Source: Notospermus geniculatus
Taxonomy: Eukaryota > Nemertea > Pilidiophora > Heteronemertea > Lineidae
Assembly (NCBI GenBank): GCA_002633025.1
Contig: NMRB01000123.1
Span: 147,003-211,002, forward strand
Length of the DNA: 64,000 nucleotides
Direction: 5' to 3'
Shown here: piece by piece, positions 23,750 through 36,000 of the stretch
Layout of the letters: every line of letters begins with the position of its first letter
Numbering within the stretch: position 1 is the first letter of the stretch
Position numbers and translations under genes: made by a program
Notes under the pieces: model-generated
What the model saw: the letters and a program-made list of their open reading frames with translations, nothing else
What the model was told of the DNA's origin: nothing
The model's database searches: none

Positions 23750-24241
23750 GTTGAAAAGTCGTGACCTTTGAACGACCGCCGTACCGCAGGACTTGTTTTT
23801 GCTTGTTGTTCAAATATAGATTACCAGATCCATCTCCATCTTCGCCACTTTTGTCCTTCCTCGGCACTTCTGCGACCAGGGCGCCGAGGGTCAAATCAAT
23901 TTAAAATAAATGTAACGAAATATACTCACAAAAATGTCAAAGTTTATGATGATTGACCATCATAACTGATGATTGAGGAACTTTAGCACCAGAACTGAGT
24001 GAATTCTTCTGAATAGGGCCTATCGATACTACATGTTGGCACCCAATCTAACTGAACCAAAATAACTATTTAGGAGTGTTTTTGTAGGAAATTTATTCAC
24101 ATTATTGAGACATTTGATTATCACAGATTGATCGAGTATCTTTGATTAATGCTTAATATCAAAAGACAAGGGCAAGGACAATCATTGGGCGAATTAGATG
24201 ACTCATTCCTGACTCAAAGATGACGATGTTTTGATCCAGAC
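23750..24241. other. SUCLG2 promoter region and SUMF1 3' UTR
   Basis: SUMF1 ends at 24,242 and SUCLG2 starts at 23,749, both on the minus strand, so this 490-bp stretch must hold the SUMF1 3' UTR and the SUCLG2 promoter. A minus-strand AATAAA lies at 24,092-24,097, about 145 nt after the SUMF1 stop. No TATA-like element near the SUCLG2 start is obvious. Confidence 0.6.
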
Positions 24242-26869
24242 TCACACTTCATTCGAATCTCTCAAGTAATCTGGTAATTCATTGCTAGCACATCTGAATC
24301 CAAGGTTGGAAGCTGAACTATCAGGAGTATTTTGACTTCTTGCTGAACACCTATATCGATAACAATACTTCTTTGTGCACATATAGGAACCTCCTTTCTT
24401 CACTTTATCTTTACCACTTTTGGGCCCCAGCTGGAAAAAAGATGGAGTAGATGATGAAGAGACATCAGCGACAGTGAGTACAACATGATAGGGAGGGACC
24501 AAAGGGAGTAAGAGATACAAGGAGTAAAGGATGCCAGGGAGGGCCAGCCACCCACGGTACAAACTGATGGGTGTCCTNCCCCCCCCCCCCCAGCATCTTC
24601 AGAACCACTCCCCTCTTCACACTGGGAGGTTACCGGTACTACCTAAATGACCCGAGATTCTCAGGATGCGCCAGCGGGGACGGAAAATCTGTTGAAACTT
24701 GCAGTGTAAGGACAGCTTGGTCTCCTGTGATGGGAAAACTAAGAACAACCTTGTCCTTTCTGGTGACAGGGGTGGGAGATGTCTAAACTTACTGGGTCAG
24801 TCTGAAACTCAGCTGTATGATGTACACTCCACCAATCTGATGTCCATTCCCAAACATTACCAATGATGTTCTTCACACCAAACTTATTCTGTGGTGGATA
24901 AGATGTAACCTGAAAATAAGATGCCAAATGTTCGTTCCAACTGCCAGTACAGAAATCGATTCAAAAGATGAAACAGGAACACTTTTATCTTGTTCAGAGG
25001 CTTGAAAAATGGCCTCCCTTAGAACCTCTTAAGTGATGAGCTATGATTTACCAACTTACAGGAGCAGTGGTTGCATATCCATCATCTTTTGTATTGTTTG
25101 CTGGGAAGTCCCCATGCCAGATGTTCATCCAGTGCTGGTCCTTTGGCATCTCCTTGTTCCCCCAAGGATAAAGCCTGTGGAATCAAGAAATGTCCATCAA
25201 AATCTCTAACAAGACACCCACAGCATCAGTCTCCTGGTTCTCTTGATACAGCTCTTAGACTGATAAACAACAGGAAAGAGGAGAGTGAGAGTGCAAACAT
25301 TATGATTGACAGCTGGAAGTTAACTTCATTCACTATTATTCCTGATGGTCGACAGTTTCACTGGCTGCAAAGTGACCTGTCTTTGAGATACACACCTCTC
25401 CCTTCTCCCTCCCTTACATGCATACTCATATTCTGCCTCCGTTGGTAATCGCTTGCCGGCCCATTCACAATACTTTACAGCATCATTCCAAGAAACATGT
25501 ACAACAGGATGATCCATTCTGGAATTCAACAAAAGAACTTGTATATTGAAGAATACCTAGCATGTTGTACCTGGGAAAATATGTCCTCAAAGGAGAAGCC
25601 AGGAACAGAGAATTCAGTACCATGGCTGAAAGAGACATTGCTGATGAACAGACAGCAGGGAGTTATACCTATTTTTGATGTCTGTATCGGGTCCCTCGGG
25701 TTGTTTCCAGTTTGCTTGTTTGACTGGTAGCCACCAGGGAGCTGCAGCTACCTGGAAACGAGAAAGAGCAGGTAAGTTTTGAGTTTGTGAAATAGCTTTA
25801 GGGTTAGGTTTCTAGTCCCTCAAAAATACAGAACAAAACTGAAACAAAAGGAGAGGTTCCGCGACTGTTTCCAAGCTAACCTGAAGTTAGCTGGGGCTAA
25901 AGTAGAAGTTTGGATTTGATACCTACTGCTTGTGTAATTCCCTTCAACACTTCTTGACTAAGGAATGCTTCAAGGACAAATGAGTCACCAAATGTTTCAG
26001 CCTGAAAGTAACATGAGAAAACATTTCAACGCACTAGTATCATGAGAACATAGCAGGGTTTCTGCCAGAAATATTCTTGAGGGTATGCAGTTCTTCAAAA
26101 TCAGCAAAAAACCCCATGAAATTAAAGAAAATGGCCCTCTTCTGTTCCTTTGAGGGTAATCACAGCGTACCCTCTGGCGGAAACACTGCATAGTCAGCAC
26201 AGCACAGGCTAACTTGTCAGCCTTTTTGTAAGTTGCTCAGTCCACTCACTCAAGCCCTGAAGGAAGTCATACCAAGCTCCATGCTCCACCAGAGCATGAG
26301 AGGATTATAGAATGTAACCACTGCTCTAATCTAAATAGGCCCAGGGGCACCAGAAACAACGGACTATTTACCTCAGTTACATAACCTGTATCCCTGATGA
26401 AAAGCTCAAACTCTGCATTGCTGACTTCATGAACATCCACGTAGAAAGAACTGATTTTGGTTTTCCTGGCCGGACTCTCTCCATCGGGAGGTATCAATGG
26501 ATTGTCAGTCCCCATTAAAAATTCACCACCCTTGATAAAAACCATTTGATTTGTGCGCGGAAAAACTGGCTTATTCTTGTTTTTGCTGTATTTCAATCCT
26601 TCCGACTCTGAGTCGTGCTGGTCAGTCCCCTCTACAACGTTACCGGTGGTATCTTCATCCTCAATCTCAGCAGCAGACGAATCGTCGCCATCTTGCTGGT
26701 CAACATTTTCTCCTGATTTTCGATTCAGTCCGGCGCAACCGCAGGACTTTTTGTCATTATCTGTGTCTCCAGGTTTGCTACATGATCCTGCATCATTGTC
26801 ATCACAAACAGATGGGCCAAGGTGGCCAATAAGCAGCAGTAATGTAAGAAATTTCAAAAATTTTGACAT
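24242..26869 (-). CDS. SUMF1: Formylglycine-generating enzyme (sulfatase-modifying factor 1)
   Basis: Oxidises the active-site cysteine of newly made sulfatases to formylglycine in the endoplasmic reticulum. Exons: 26,372-26,869 (signal peptide [20 protein letters not shown], then an acidic low-complexity stretch and [14 protein letters not shown]), 25,927-26,001, 25,669-25,751, 25,396-25,518, 25,060-25,174, 24,793-24,909, 24,242-24,430. Phases agree and give 399 residues. Family motifs: [45 protein letters not shown], and near the C-terminus [18 protein letters not shown], which holds the two catalytic cysteines, followed by [10 protein letters not shown] single N at 24,578 lies in the last intron. 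The start lies 243 bp downstream of the stop of the left SETMAR copy, and the two genes are transcribed in the same direction. Confidence 0.94.
26054..26188. mobile_element. MITE, CAGGGTTTCTGCCAG family, copy 2
   Basis: Ends are CAGGGTTTCTGCCAGA and TCTGGCGGAAACACTG, imperfect complements. The flanking word catag is repeated on both sides as a 5-bp target duplication. It lies in the first intron of SUMF1. Same family as 20,588-20,831. Confidence 0.7.
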
Positions 26870-27111
26870 TTTTTAATATTTCACTCACATGGGCGTCGCC
26901 ATTTTGTGCTCAGATCACATGACACGGGTTACTCTAAAATGCGCAACACGTAGCGCGGACAAGCGAAACGGAATTATTTGCGCTTTTTGCAATATGAGGA
27001 GATATGAAATTATTTAAAAGGAGACAAACGCAGTTGACAAAAAAGAACTTTATTAGATTTTAATATATTCAAAGTGCCTTGGACTATCAAAAACAGAGTG
27101 ATAAGCCTATT

Positions 27112-27870
27112 TCATCCGTGAATGTCATACAACGAAGGGTCGTATGGGAGAAATCCTCTACATGCAGACGTCCCACAAAAACATGGCTTCTTTCTCGATG
27201 TGACGTCACAACTTACTTCGTCGCCAGCAGCAACTGCTGCTGTTGTGCCTCTGTTGGTGGCGTCGGAAACTGGTCTAAACTCCCCAGAGTAATCAAATGT
27301 AAGCTCTTCACCCGATTTTATGTCTCTAACTGAGAATAAACACAACTTGGGGACATTGTTATCAACTCGAACAGGTAACATGATCAAATTGGGAGCGCAA
27401 GAATGGTTAATGAACCGTCCGACGTTGCCAATGGAGCTCGGATCGACGCAGGTCTGGATGGTCCCGCAATGCGGCACAAATTCCCTCAAGATGAGAATAT
27501 AATTCATTGCGCCTGTCTTATCAATAACTGCAGCCCTTCTCTTGGCCTCTGTTAAGGCCAAAATCTCCCCGGCATATTCACAGATGAAGGTATACTTTGG
27601 TATATCTTCGGTAACTTTTAAACCAAGTCCCTTGGTTCCCGCGCGAAAAACAGACAACTCAGTCCTGACGCCGAACTGCACAACCCGGTTGGGACAGTTT
27701 ACTGAGCATTTACAGTTTCGGTTACATTCATAAATCGGCTTTGCTGACGTTGATAAAACAACACTCTCCAGCACCCGGCCGTGGTTGTCATACGTTCGAG
27801 AAAATCTGGTTATACAGGGACAGTTTTCCAGACATTTTTCACGACATAGACATCCGCTGAATTCTTCTTN
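27112..27870 (-). pseudogene. Second, truncated copy of SETMAR exon 2 (probable assembly duplicate)
   Basis: Practically identical to 28,511-29,269, including the polyA signal (minus-strand AATAAA at 27,049-27,054). It is cut off at the single N at 27,871, where it abuts a copy of SUMF1 exon 1. The resulting 397-codon open frame that joins a SUMF1 N-terminus to the SET domain is an artefact of the contig join, not a fusion gene. Confidence 0.85.
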
Positions 27871-27871
27871 C

Positions 27872-28305
27872 CTGGCTGGACTCTCTCCATCGGGAGGTAT
27901 CAATGGATTGTCAGTCCCCATTAAAAATTCACCACCCTTGATAAAAACCATTTGATTTGTGCGCGGGAAAACTGGCTTATTCTTGGTCTTGCTATATTTC
28001 AATCCTTCAGACTCCGAGTCGTGCTGGTCAGTCCCCTCTACAACGTTACCGGTGGTACCTTCATCCTCAATCTCAGCAGCAGACGAATCTTCGCCATCTT
28101 GCTGGTCAACATGTTCTCCTGATTTTCGATTCAGTCCGCCGCAACCGCACGACTTCTTGTCATTATCTGTGTCTCCAGGTTTGCTACATGATCCTGGATC
28201 ATTGACATCACACATAGATGGGCCAAGGTGGCCAATAATCAGCAGTAATGTAAGAAATTTCAAAAATTTTGACATTTTTATTTCACTCACACTGGGCGTC
28301 GCCAT
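27872..28305 (-). pseudogene. Second copy of SUMF1 exon 1 (other haplotype)
   Basis: Repeats 26,465-26,869 with scattered substitutions. The right copy reads ...LLIIGHLGPSMCDVNDPG and has an in-frame upstream ATG at 28,305 in addition to 28,275, whereas the left copy has a stop in the corresponding leader. It lacks the splice donor end because it begins at the N. It is most likely the allelic version of the same exon. Confidence 0.85.
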
Positions 28306-28510
28306 TTTGTGCTCAGATCACATGACACGGGTTACTCTAAAATGCGCAACACGTAGCGCGCAGAAGCGAAACGGAATTATTTGCGCTTTTTGGTATATGA
28401 GGAGAAATGAAATTAAAAGGAGACAAACGCAGTTGACAAAAAAGAACTTTATTAGATTTTAATATATTCAAAATGCCTTGGACTATCAAAAACAGAGTGA
28501 TAAGCCTATT

Positions 28511-29788
28511 TCATCCGTGAATGTCATACAACGAAGGGTCGTATGGGAGAAATCCTCTACATGCAGACGTCCCACAAAAACATGGCTTCTTTCTCGATGT
28601 GACGTCACAACTTACTTCGTCGCCAGCAGCAACTGCTGCTGTTGTGCCTCTGTTGGTGGCGTCGGAAACTGGTCTAAACTCCCCAGAGTAATCAAATGTA
28701 AGCTCTTCACCCGATTTTATGTCTCTAACTGAGAATAAACACAACTTGGGGACATTGTTATCAACTCGAACAGGTAACATGATCAAATTGGGAGCGCAAG
28801 AATGGTTAATGAACCGTCCGACGTTGCCAATGGAGCTCGGATCGACGCAGGTCTGGATGGTCCCGCAATGCGGCACAAATTCCCTCAAGATGAGAATATA
28901 ATTCATTGCGCCTGTCTTATCAATAACTGCAGCCCTTCTCTTGGCCTCTGTTAAGGCCAAAATCTCCCCGGCATATTCACAGATGAAGGTATACTTTGGT
29001 ATATCTTCGGTAACTTTTAAACCAAGTCCCTTGGTTCCCGCGCGAAAAACAGACAACTCAGTCCTGACGCCGAACTGCACAACCCGGTTGGGACAGTTTA
29101 CTGAGCATTTACAGTTTCGGTTACATTCATAAATCGGCTTTGCTGACGTTGATAAAACAACACTCTCCAGCACCCGGCCGTGGTTGTCATACGTTCGAGA
29201 AAATCTGGTTATACAGGGACAGTTTTCCAGACATTTTTCACGACATAGACATCCGCTGAATTCTTCTTCGAAGAGGTCGGTTGGTGTACCGGGTCCCAAG
29301 ACGTTGCATTTTACATACTGAAAAATCAAGGAAGTCTACAACAGAAGAAGTAACCTGGATAAATTCCAATAAATGCTACCTTTGATAATCTTTTTCTTCA
29401 TCAAAAATTAAATACCGCGTGAGCTGTTTTCGATTTGCCATCTTAAAACACAAAATGCCGCCTTGTTTTATATCAACCCCACACGTGTCGGCAAAGGCGG
29501 CAAAAATGGGAACCAGTGGAGATACAATGTAATCTTTTAAAGAAACGGCAATTTTTCTAGCTTACATACCTGAAAATCACCTAGCTCATCATATATCCCT
29601 GCCTCGCCAACAACAGCGCATGTTTCTAAGCCACAACTTATATCATGATGGTCATACATTGTAGATTGCAGATAAACTTGGCAGAGTATCGATACGGGGT
29701 GAAATCGCCTGATAGTAGAGTGCTGCCATCTGCGAGAACGTGATACAACTAAATCTAAGAACGATTGGTCCTGTCTTTGCCGCGCCAT
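28511..29788 (-). CDS. SETMAR: SETMAR-type histone-lysine N-methyltransferase (SET domain, no transposase)
   Basis: Exon 1 is 29,570-29,788 and exon 2 is 28,511-29,317, joined in phase 0 at FQ|YVKCNVLGPGT, which aligns with FQYTPDHVVGPGA of human SETMAR. Up to 341 residues. Exon 2 holds a Cys-rich pre-SET region (CLCREKCLENCPCITR, CNRNCKCSVNCPNRV), a SET domain (GLGLKV, FICEYAGEIL, NVGRFINHSCAPN, SGEELTFDYSGEF) and a post-SET motif (CFCGTSACRGFLP). The protein ends shortly after, so this is the SET enzyme before the primate mariner fusion. Family members methylate histone H3 in the nucleus. The start is uncertain: ATG 29,788 has a good context (GGAAATGGCG), but a second in-frame ATG at 29,659 leaves MYDHHDISCGLE, which resembles the human N-terminus better. 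A minus-strand AATAAA lies at 28,448-28,453. Confidence 0.92.
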
Positions 29789-30098
29789 TTCCGCGCGGCG
29801 CTACTGTCCGTTTCGCAACAAACTGGTCCCGCCCAAAGCCACGTGTCAGGTCACATTGGGTGTTACCTGACTGCCGCCTCTTTTCACTTCCAATAAACCA
29901 TGAACTCATAAACGAAAGAACAACATGATCAAGTTTTTCGATTAAATATTGTATTCTAAAATGTCGCAGCTTCATCATTTCTCTCGCACCCCACAAACGT
30001 GCCTTTAGTGCCGCCTGGAGGGATGTATTTGTAGGCCTAGGCTAAACATAGCGAAATAGGCCTACCAGTCGGAATGAAAATCGAAAGAAAGAAGTCCT

Positions 30099-33000
30099 CT
30101 AATCTTCCTCGGGCATCTTGACCTTGCCACACTGACCGCACGTCTTAGGACACAACTGGATACTAGATCGACTGCCGCATTTGCCTCTCTTTTTGATCAA
30201 ATCGCAGTAATCGGCGTGATCACCGCATTTTGGAGGTCCTCCGGTCTTGACCTGAAACCATAGAGCAATGCTGAATGACGAACTGGTCTCAGTACAGACG
30301 GTTGAAGTGGTCAGGAAAACAGGACGAAGGGAAATGTGTGGTACACAACGTCTGGTATCGGAAGCAAAGGGTACGATGCAACTTCTAGAAATACGAGTAT
30401 TCTTACCTTACTCTTATCAGGGGTGTACTTCCAATCTTCCCTCTTACAAAAACCACAAGTGTAGGGACATTTCTTTATACTGATGGGCTTATAATCTCCT
30501 CTGCAGTGACCAGCCTCTTTGGTCAAGGTACAGGTCTCGGGGAGCCGATCTGCGCATTTGTACGGGTTCTCAAAATTCCGCAGTTTTATGTCTGAAAAAA
30601 GAGAGACAGAGGAATTGTGGCGATGCCAGTGTTATGTAATTGTCGATAAAGTAATGCAAGTTTCAAAGGTTATGGAAACTGCCTGGAGACAACGAAACAC
30701 ACAACAGTCACTGATCAACATGTCTGAACGAACGTCATTTCCTCCCTCTGGCATTTCCTCTTCATACATGTATTTCCACAGCAGACGCCACACCAAGTTG
30801 AAATGGTCAGAATGATTTTGAAAGTCATGAAGTCATGGGTGACCATGGTTATGCTGTGCGTTAAACGGAAAATGTGTTAAAAGTGGTCAAGTTTTACCAT
30901 TTAGAAGGTTCTTTTTACACTTCACAGTATGACAGCGAATGAGGAATGTGAAAAAAACCTTCCATTACTTACTCTGGAAAGCGAATATCTCACAGATTGT
31001 TAGTATACTTCTGTCGTCCATGATCTGAATGCTGATATACTTCCCACTCATCACCTTCTCGCAGTGGACGACCAACATGCTACCCTCTCTCCTCAGCCTG
31101 AGTGCTAGAATGGCCGGGGACACGAAACGTATCAACGGTTTGTCATTGAAGATCAAGGAAGTAGGGCAGTCGCTATCCTGGAGCCAATAGGGAGGTTTCG
31201 CAAGCGCCCGGTTAGGCCATACGACGACGTTTATCTATTGTTTGGGTATATACCTACACAATAGATAAACGTCGTCGTAGGGCCTAACTGGGCGCTTGCG
31301 AAACCTCCCAAATAATGGCTGCCAGGCAGGTTATAGATGAAATTTACCATTCAACCCTTTCACTAGCAAGTTTATTCAGCCAATGAGCAAATCTGTCTGA
31401 AGAATCTCTCAACTCTTTACATGTATACATGTACATTAGAACCCTCTGACAGAGTGCTTTCCAATGAAGCCGCATTTAGTCAGGACTTACATGACGACCG
31501 TTTATAACAGAGTGGATTCTTCGTGTGGTCTCTGTTGTTTCCGATTCTCACTTCAAAGTTCTCTAAACGACTATCTGCAACATACATGTAGTAAATGCCA
31601 TCAGTAATAACAGGACTGTTGAGCAACACAGTATACCAAATTTTACTTTAGTGGTTCTACATGTACTCCCGGCATGTACTAGGCCTATTCTACATGTACT
31701 AGGCCTACATGTAAGAGTTTCCCAATGTGGCAATTTGCGGAGTTGTGCCCGGAATTGATTCTTGGTACCATTGAAGCAGACTTGAATCTTGAAGCAAGAA
31801 AAACATGTTCCCATTTCCCAGACATTCCACCCCCATCGAATACTCACAGCGTTCGGGTCTGTTGAGGATATGAATAGTGTCAATAGGGCTGCCCTGGTAC
31901 TCTGGAAGCACCTCCACTCTGATCCAGGGCTTGTTTTGTTTCTTTGTGCTGGTACAGGAAGCATAAACCGCTAAAATAACGAAAGGGTAAGTTATGGACG
32001 AGTTTCGCTAGCAACCATCTTGCCAAAATTAGGTCATCGTCATGGTGATCCCCAACTGGGGATGGGGAACCAATCATCTGTCACCCTGGAAGATAATTCC
32101 CATGGTGATGACCTACTTTGGCAAGATGGCTGCTAGCGAAATCCAATCTCGAGAGAGGCAGTTCGCACTCCCAGAAAGGACTATTCTGTCATTTTGTCCA
32201 CACAGGATGACTCGCCAGCTCTAACACCAGATGGAAATAATCGTTTCCGTGTGCGCCCCAAGCAGGGCGCGTGCCGAATTGCTTGAAGAAAGGGTGCAAA
32301 ATCGATGTATTCTACCGGCTGCGGTGGCATGGCGCAGAAATCCTCCACTCTTTTATCGGCAGACGATCAACTTACGGTTCGCCTTGGTCTCAGCTCTCGA
32401 CATGGATGCAAAGCTTCCATCAACCGCCTTCCACGCTCCAAATTTGGCGCTGTTTCCATTCTTTGTGCTGCTTTGCTTCGCGCGGGATCTCCACAAAACG
32501 TTGGCTTAAAAAACATGATAAGAGTTGCTTAGAAGCGACGTGGTGGCCTACACCTTCTTCAAACATTAAACATCTTTAGCAAAGACTGATCCGTACAGCA
32601 GCAATCACTATAGGTCAACGTATGATATACTTACACATGAATCTTGGTCGTTTGACTCCTTTCCTCAGTTTGGCTTTCGGTCGTGTGACACACTTGGAAA
32701 CCTTCGTGCTGGAAACGATGCAGAAAATATAATATAACATTTCCAGACACTCATTTTGATGAGAAATCCCGCAGACGCACATTTCTCGTGACAATCAGAG
32801 AAGCGTAGCCAACTAAAGCTGGTGCCACACGAAAATTCAAGTCCGCGGGATCGGACTGTGTCCGTCCGTCTGTGAGTCGTGTCGCGGACGTGAAACCCGC
32901 AGTGATGTGGTAGCACACATAGACATGACCCACAACTGGCCTACATATTGTACTTCACGGGGTCCGTCCAAACTTACTATAAGTAGTCTGTCATAGCCTG

Positions 33001-36000
33001 GTTTCCACATCTGGACCAGTCATGATTGTACTGTGCACTCCTCATCAGGCCCGAGAAGCAAAACTTACTTGCCACCATTGGTGGATAAACATCGGGCATT
33101 CCCAACCTGAAAGGTAAAGGAGTTGCCAATTATTGACATGGAAGCACTGACGCGCCAACCGACGCCATTTTGTGCAGCAAGGAATTTAAATGGTGAAAGA
33201 TCTGATGGAAGTACCGCAGAAGGAATACGACAAGTTCAGGAGAATGCATCTTGACTACAAAGAGTTTTGACATCGCTCCGTCCTCCGACTACGCTCGCGT
33301 ATGAAGTCTGAGGAGTATGGTAGGCCATGATGAGGAGAATGTCGACTCACAAATGGGACGTTTCGTGGACGATAGCTCTGGTCAGCATCGCCATATCCAT
33401 GGATTGTGCCTTGACAGCAGCACAGTGCAGATCGGCCTGACAAGCACCACTTCCGATTGCCAGACCATCTTCTTCAGAAGTCATAAAATTAGACCTGAAA
33501 CAAACGTAAGATGGAGTCAGAAACGTCATCATGACCCAAACTACTCGGCTGTTGGCCAAATACAGTGCACGGGAGTCGAACTCTTTTAGGGGAGGTAAAG
33601 CCAGGAGCACGCCAGGTGATATCGCAAGCGATCTGATCGTCAGCGAGCAAAATCGGGTGTTGACACCAGGTGTGCGCTGGACAGCGATGCGTGGAATCTT
33701 CTTGCCAGCGATGATCACCCGGAATCGAACGATACCAAACCTGATATCGCCTCGTCTGCGATGGCTGGTGAGAAGATCGGTGGCGATTAGATCACTTGCG
33801 ATATCGCCTGGTGTGCTGCTGGCTGAAACATTACTTACTCTGTCAAGATAAAGACTGCATCCCACCATTTACTATCTTTGTAAACTTTCTCGAGGTAATT
33901 ACAGTTGTTCATCAGTCCGTATGACTGCCTCCTCCTGGATGTATCCGGGAATTCCACCAGGGGATTTTGGAGGAGGATGACCTTGTTCATGGTCAACCAC
34001 ACCTGGAATCCTAGGGTTGGGTTGAGGAACCACACTTGAGCCTGCAGGAGAGAGACAGACAAAAAAGTCAACACCAAATTTGTTGTATTATAGGCCCCTA
34101 TTGCAAACTAACAGACCCTGTCTTGGAGAGGTGGATTGGTACCATTAACCGTTCACCTTGTTTTGAATAACAAGAACTTGTCCAGTGTGGGAAGGCTGTC
34201 CCAGTCATCACAGTGTCCTCCTTGGCCTGGTTTATAACTTTGGTGACTTGTACTACTTACGAAATTGTACAACTGTGCTATGTGGAGGTACATCTGATCA
34301 TCTGTTGATGGAGTGATTGAAGTGAACAGATCTCGGAACGACTGAAAGTATCAGTATACATTAACATCAATGATCGGAATTTGAAGCAATGTCCCAGAAC
34401 CTCCCCCTTCTTCCTCGCCCCAAATCACAATCGTACTTACCACATCGACCATGGAGGAGAGATCTAGGTAGATGACATAGCCTGGTGGGATGGGTTCTTG
34501 TCGGTCGAGCTGAGTATTCGCACCAACTTCTCGCCTGGACATTTTGAGCGGATGGTCGACGCTAGCGTTCGCTTTCGGGAATTCTGTTTTAGTAACATTG
34601 AGCGGGTGGTCGGTGACGTCATTAGCGGAGAGCACGTGGTCGGTGACGTCATTAGCGGAGAACACGCTAGAGTTCGTTTTGAGTTCACCTTTGAAATAAA
34701 AAAAAACATCAACGGGATTTAACGACCTAACTTCCAATCTTCAGCTTAAATCATTAGGTTGGTACAAGACGGAATATTGGCTGATATTCATAAAAGATAG
34801 CTAAATGCTTTTACTTCAAGTTTTGCAGTACACTTACATTGGACATCGCTGTGCAAATCTTAAGTAAAAGCATTTGCTAACTTTTATGAATACCAGCCAT
34901 TGTTACTCTCATCAGAGTTACAAAATGTTTGACCAAGTATCAGAAACTCACTTCTCTTCATGATGAGATACTTCAGCTCCTCAATCGGGTCCCTTATCGA
35001 CCTGGTCATGTCCGCATACTTCCTGAAGGGGTTGATCTCATAGTCCTGAATCGGAGTCTGGATGTACGCCCTCGTCTGGAAAAGAGGCGACACTGATTAG
35101 AAAGAGAGACGTAAGCCAACAGCACACCAGGCGATATCGCAAGCGATCTACTCGCCACCGATCTTCTCGCCAGCCACCGGAGATTAGGGGATATCGGCTT
35201 TGGTATTGTTTGATATTGGGAAAACATCGCTGGTGAGAAGATTCAATGTATCGCTGTCCAGCGCACACCTGGCGTCAACAAGTAATTTTGCTTGGTGTGC
35301 AGCTTGCTTTATGGAGAGTTTGCTCTTTGATGCAGACAAAAACTTGGTTGTCAGACTTACCATGTCCGCCTCACAGTTTGACACGGCAGCCAAGCCTCCC
35401 TCGTGTTCACCACCGTTAGCTGTACCGATGTAGAAACAATCATCCGGGACGCTGCCTCTTCCAACGATCTGATTTAGATGTAAGGAAAGAAAATAAGACA
35501 TGGTAGGTGAGGGTTGACAAACTTTTGAAACGAAATCATCTCTTCATTCCTTGCCATATTCGTGCTCCGCTCTGGGAGGTGCTTTTCGTCCAATGTTCCA
35601 GATCAAGTACATGTAGATTTACTCTTTCAAGGAAGAACGAGCGTTAAAGGCCGATAGATATTCCCTCGCCGACCAGTTAACGGGGCCGAAAATGCTTTGA
35701 TAGGAACCAAGGTGGCGAGGTACTTATTTTCCGTTCCGTTACAGGCAGTTGAGGATTGGCCGAAGCAAGCAGCGCCCTCTATAGGTGGAGAGATTCTATC
35801 CTTACCTTGCCGTGGGTGGTTCTCTTCTGGAACATCGTTTTTCTACCAAACAACATAACGTTTAGCTGGACATCAAGGTACCACTCGGTCCCATCAAATC
35901 CCTCGAAGTAAAACACCTTGTTCTTTTTATTCGAGGGGGTGAGGTCTTCAAGTTGGATGGTCTTCACTTTTTTATCTGGAAATAAGGAATGGACCTATGC

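Noticed and set aside
27112-28305. 397-codon frame joining a SUMF1 N-terminus to a SET domain
   Set aside because: It crosses the N at 27,871 where two contigs meet, and both halves exist correctly separated nearby.
31563-31964. 133-codon minus frame overlapping exon 14 of copy A
   Set aside because: Shadow in another frame; the coding frame there is PWIRVEVLPEYQGSP.
33069-33106. A 38-bp exon ending at GTAAGT after ...GTGGCAA in copy A
   Set aside because: It breaks the phase of the next exon. Reading through the apparent donor continues the frame to SGLMRS...WSRC and reaches a donor at 32,978 that restores phase; copy C behaves the same way.
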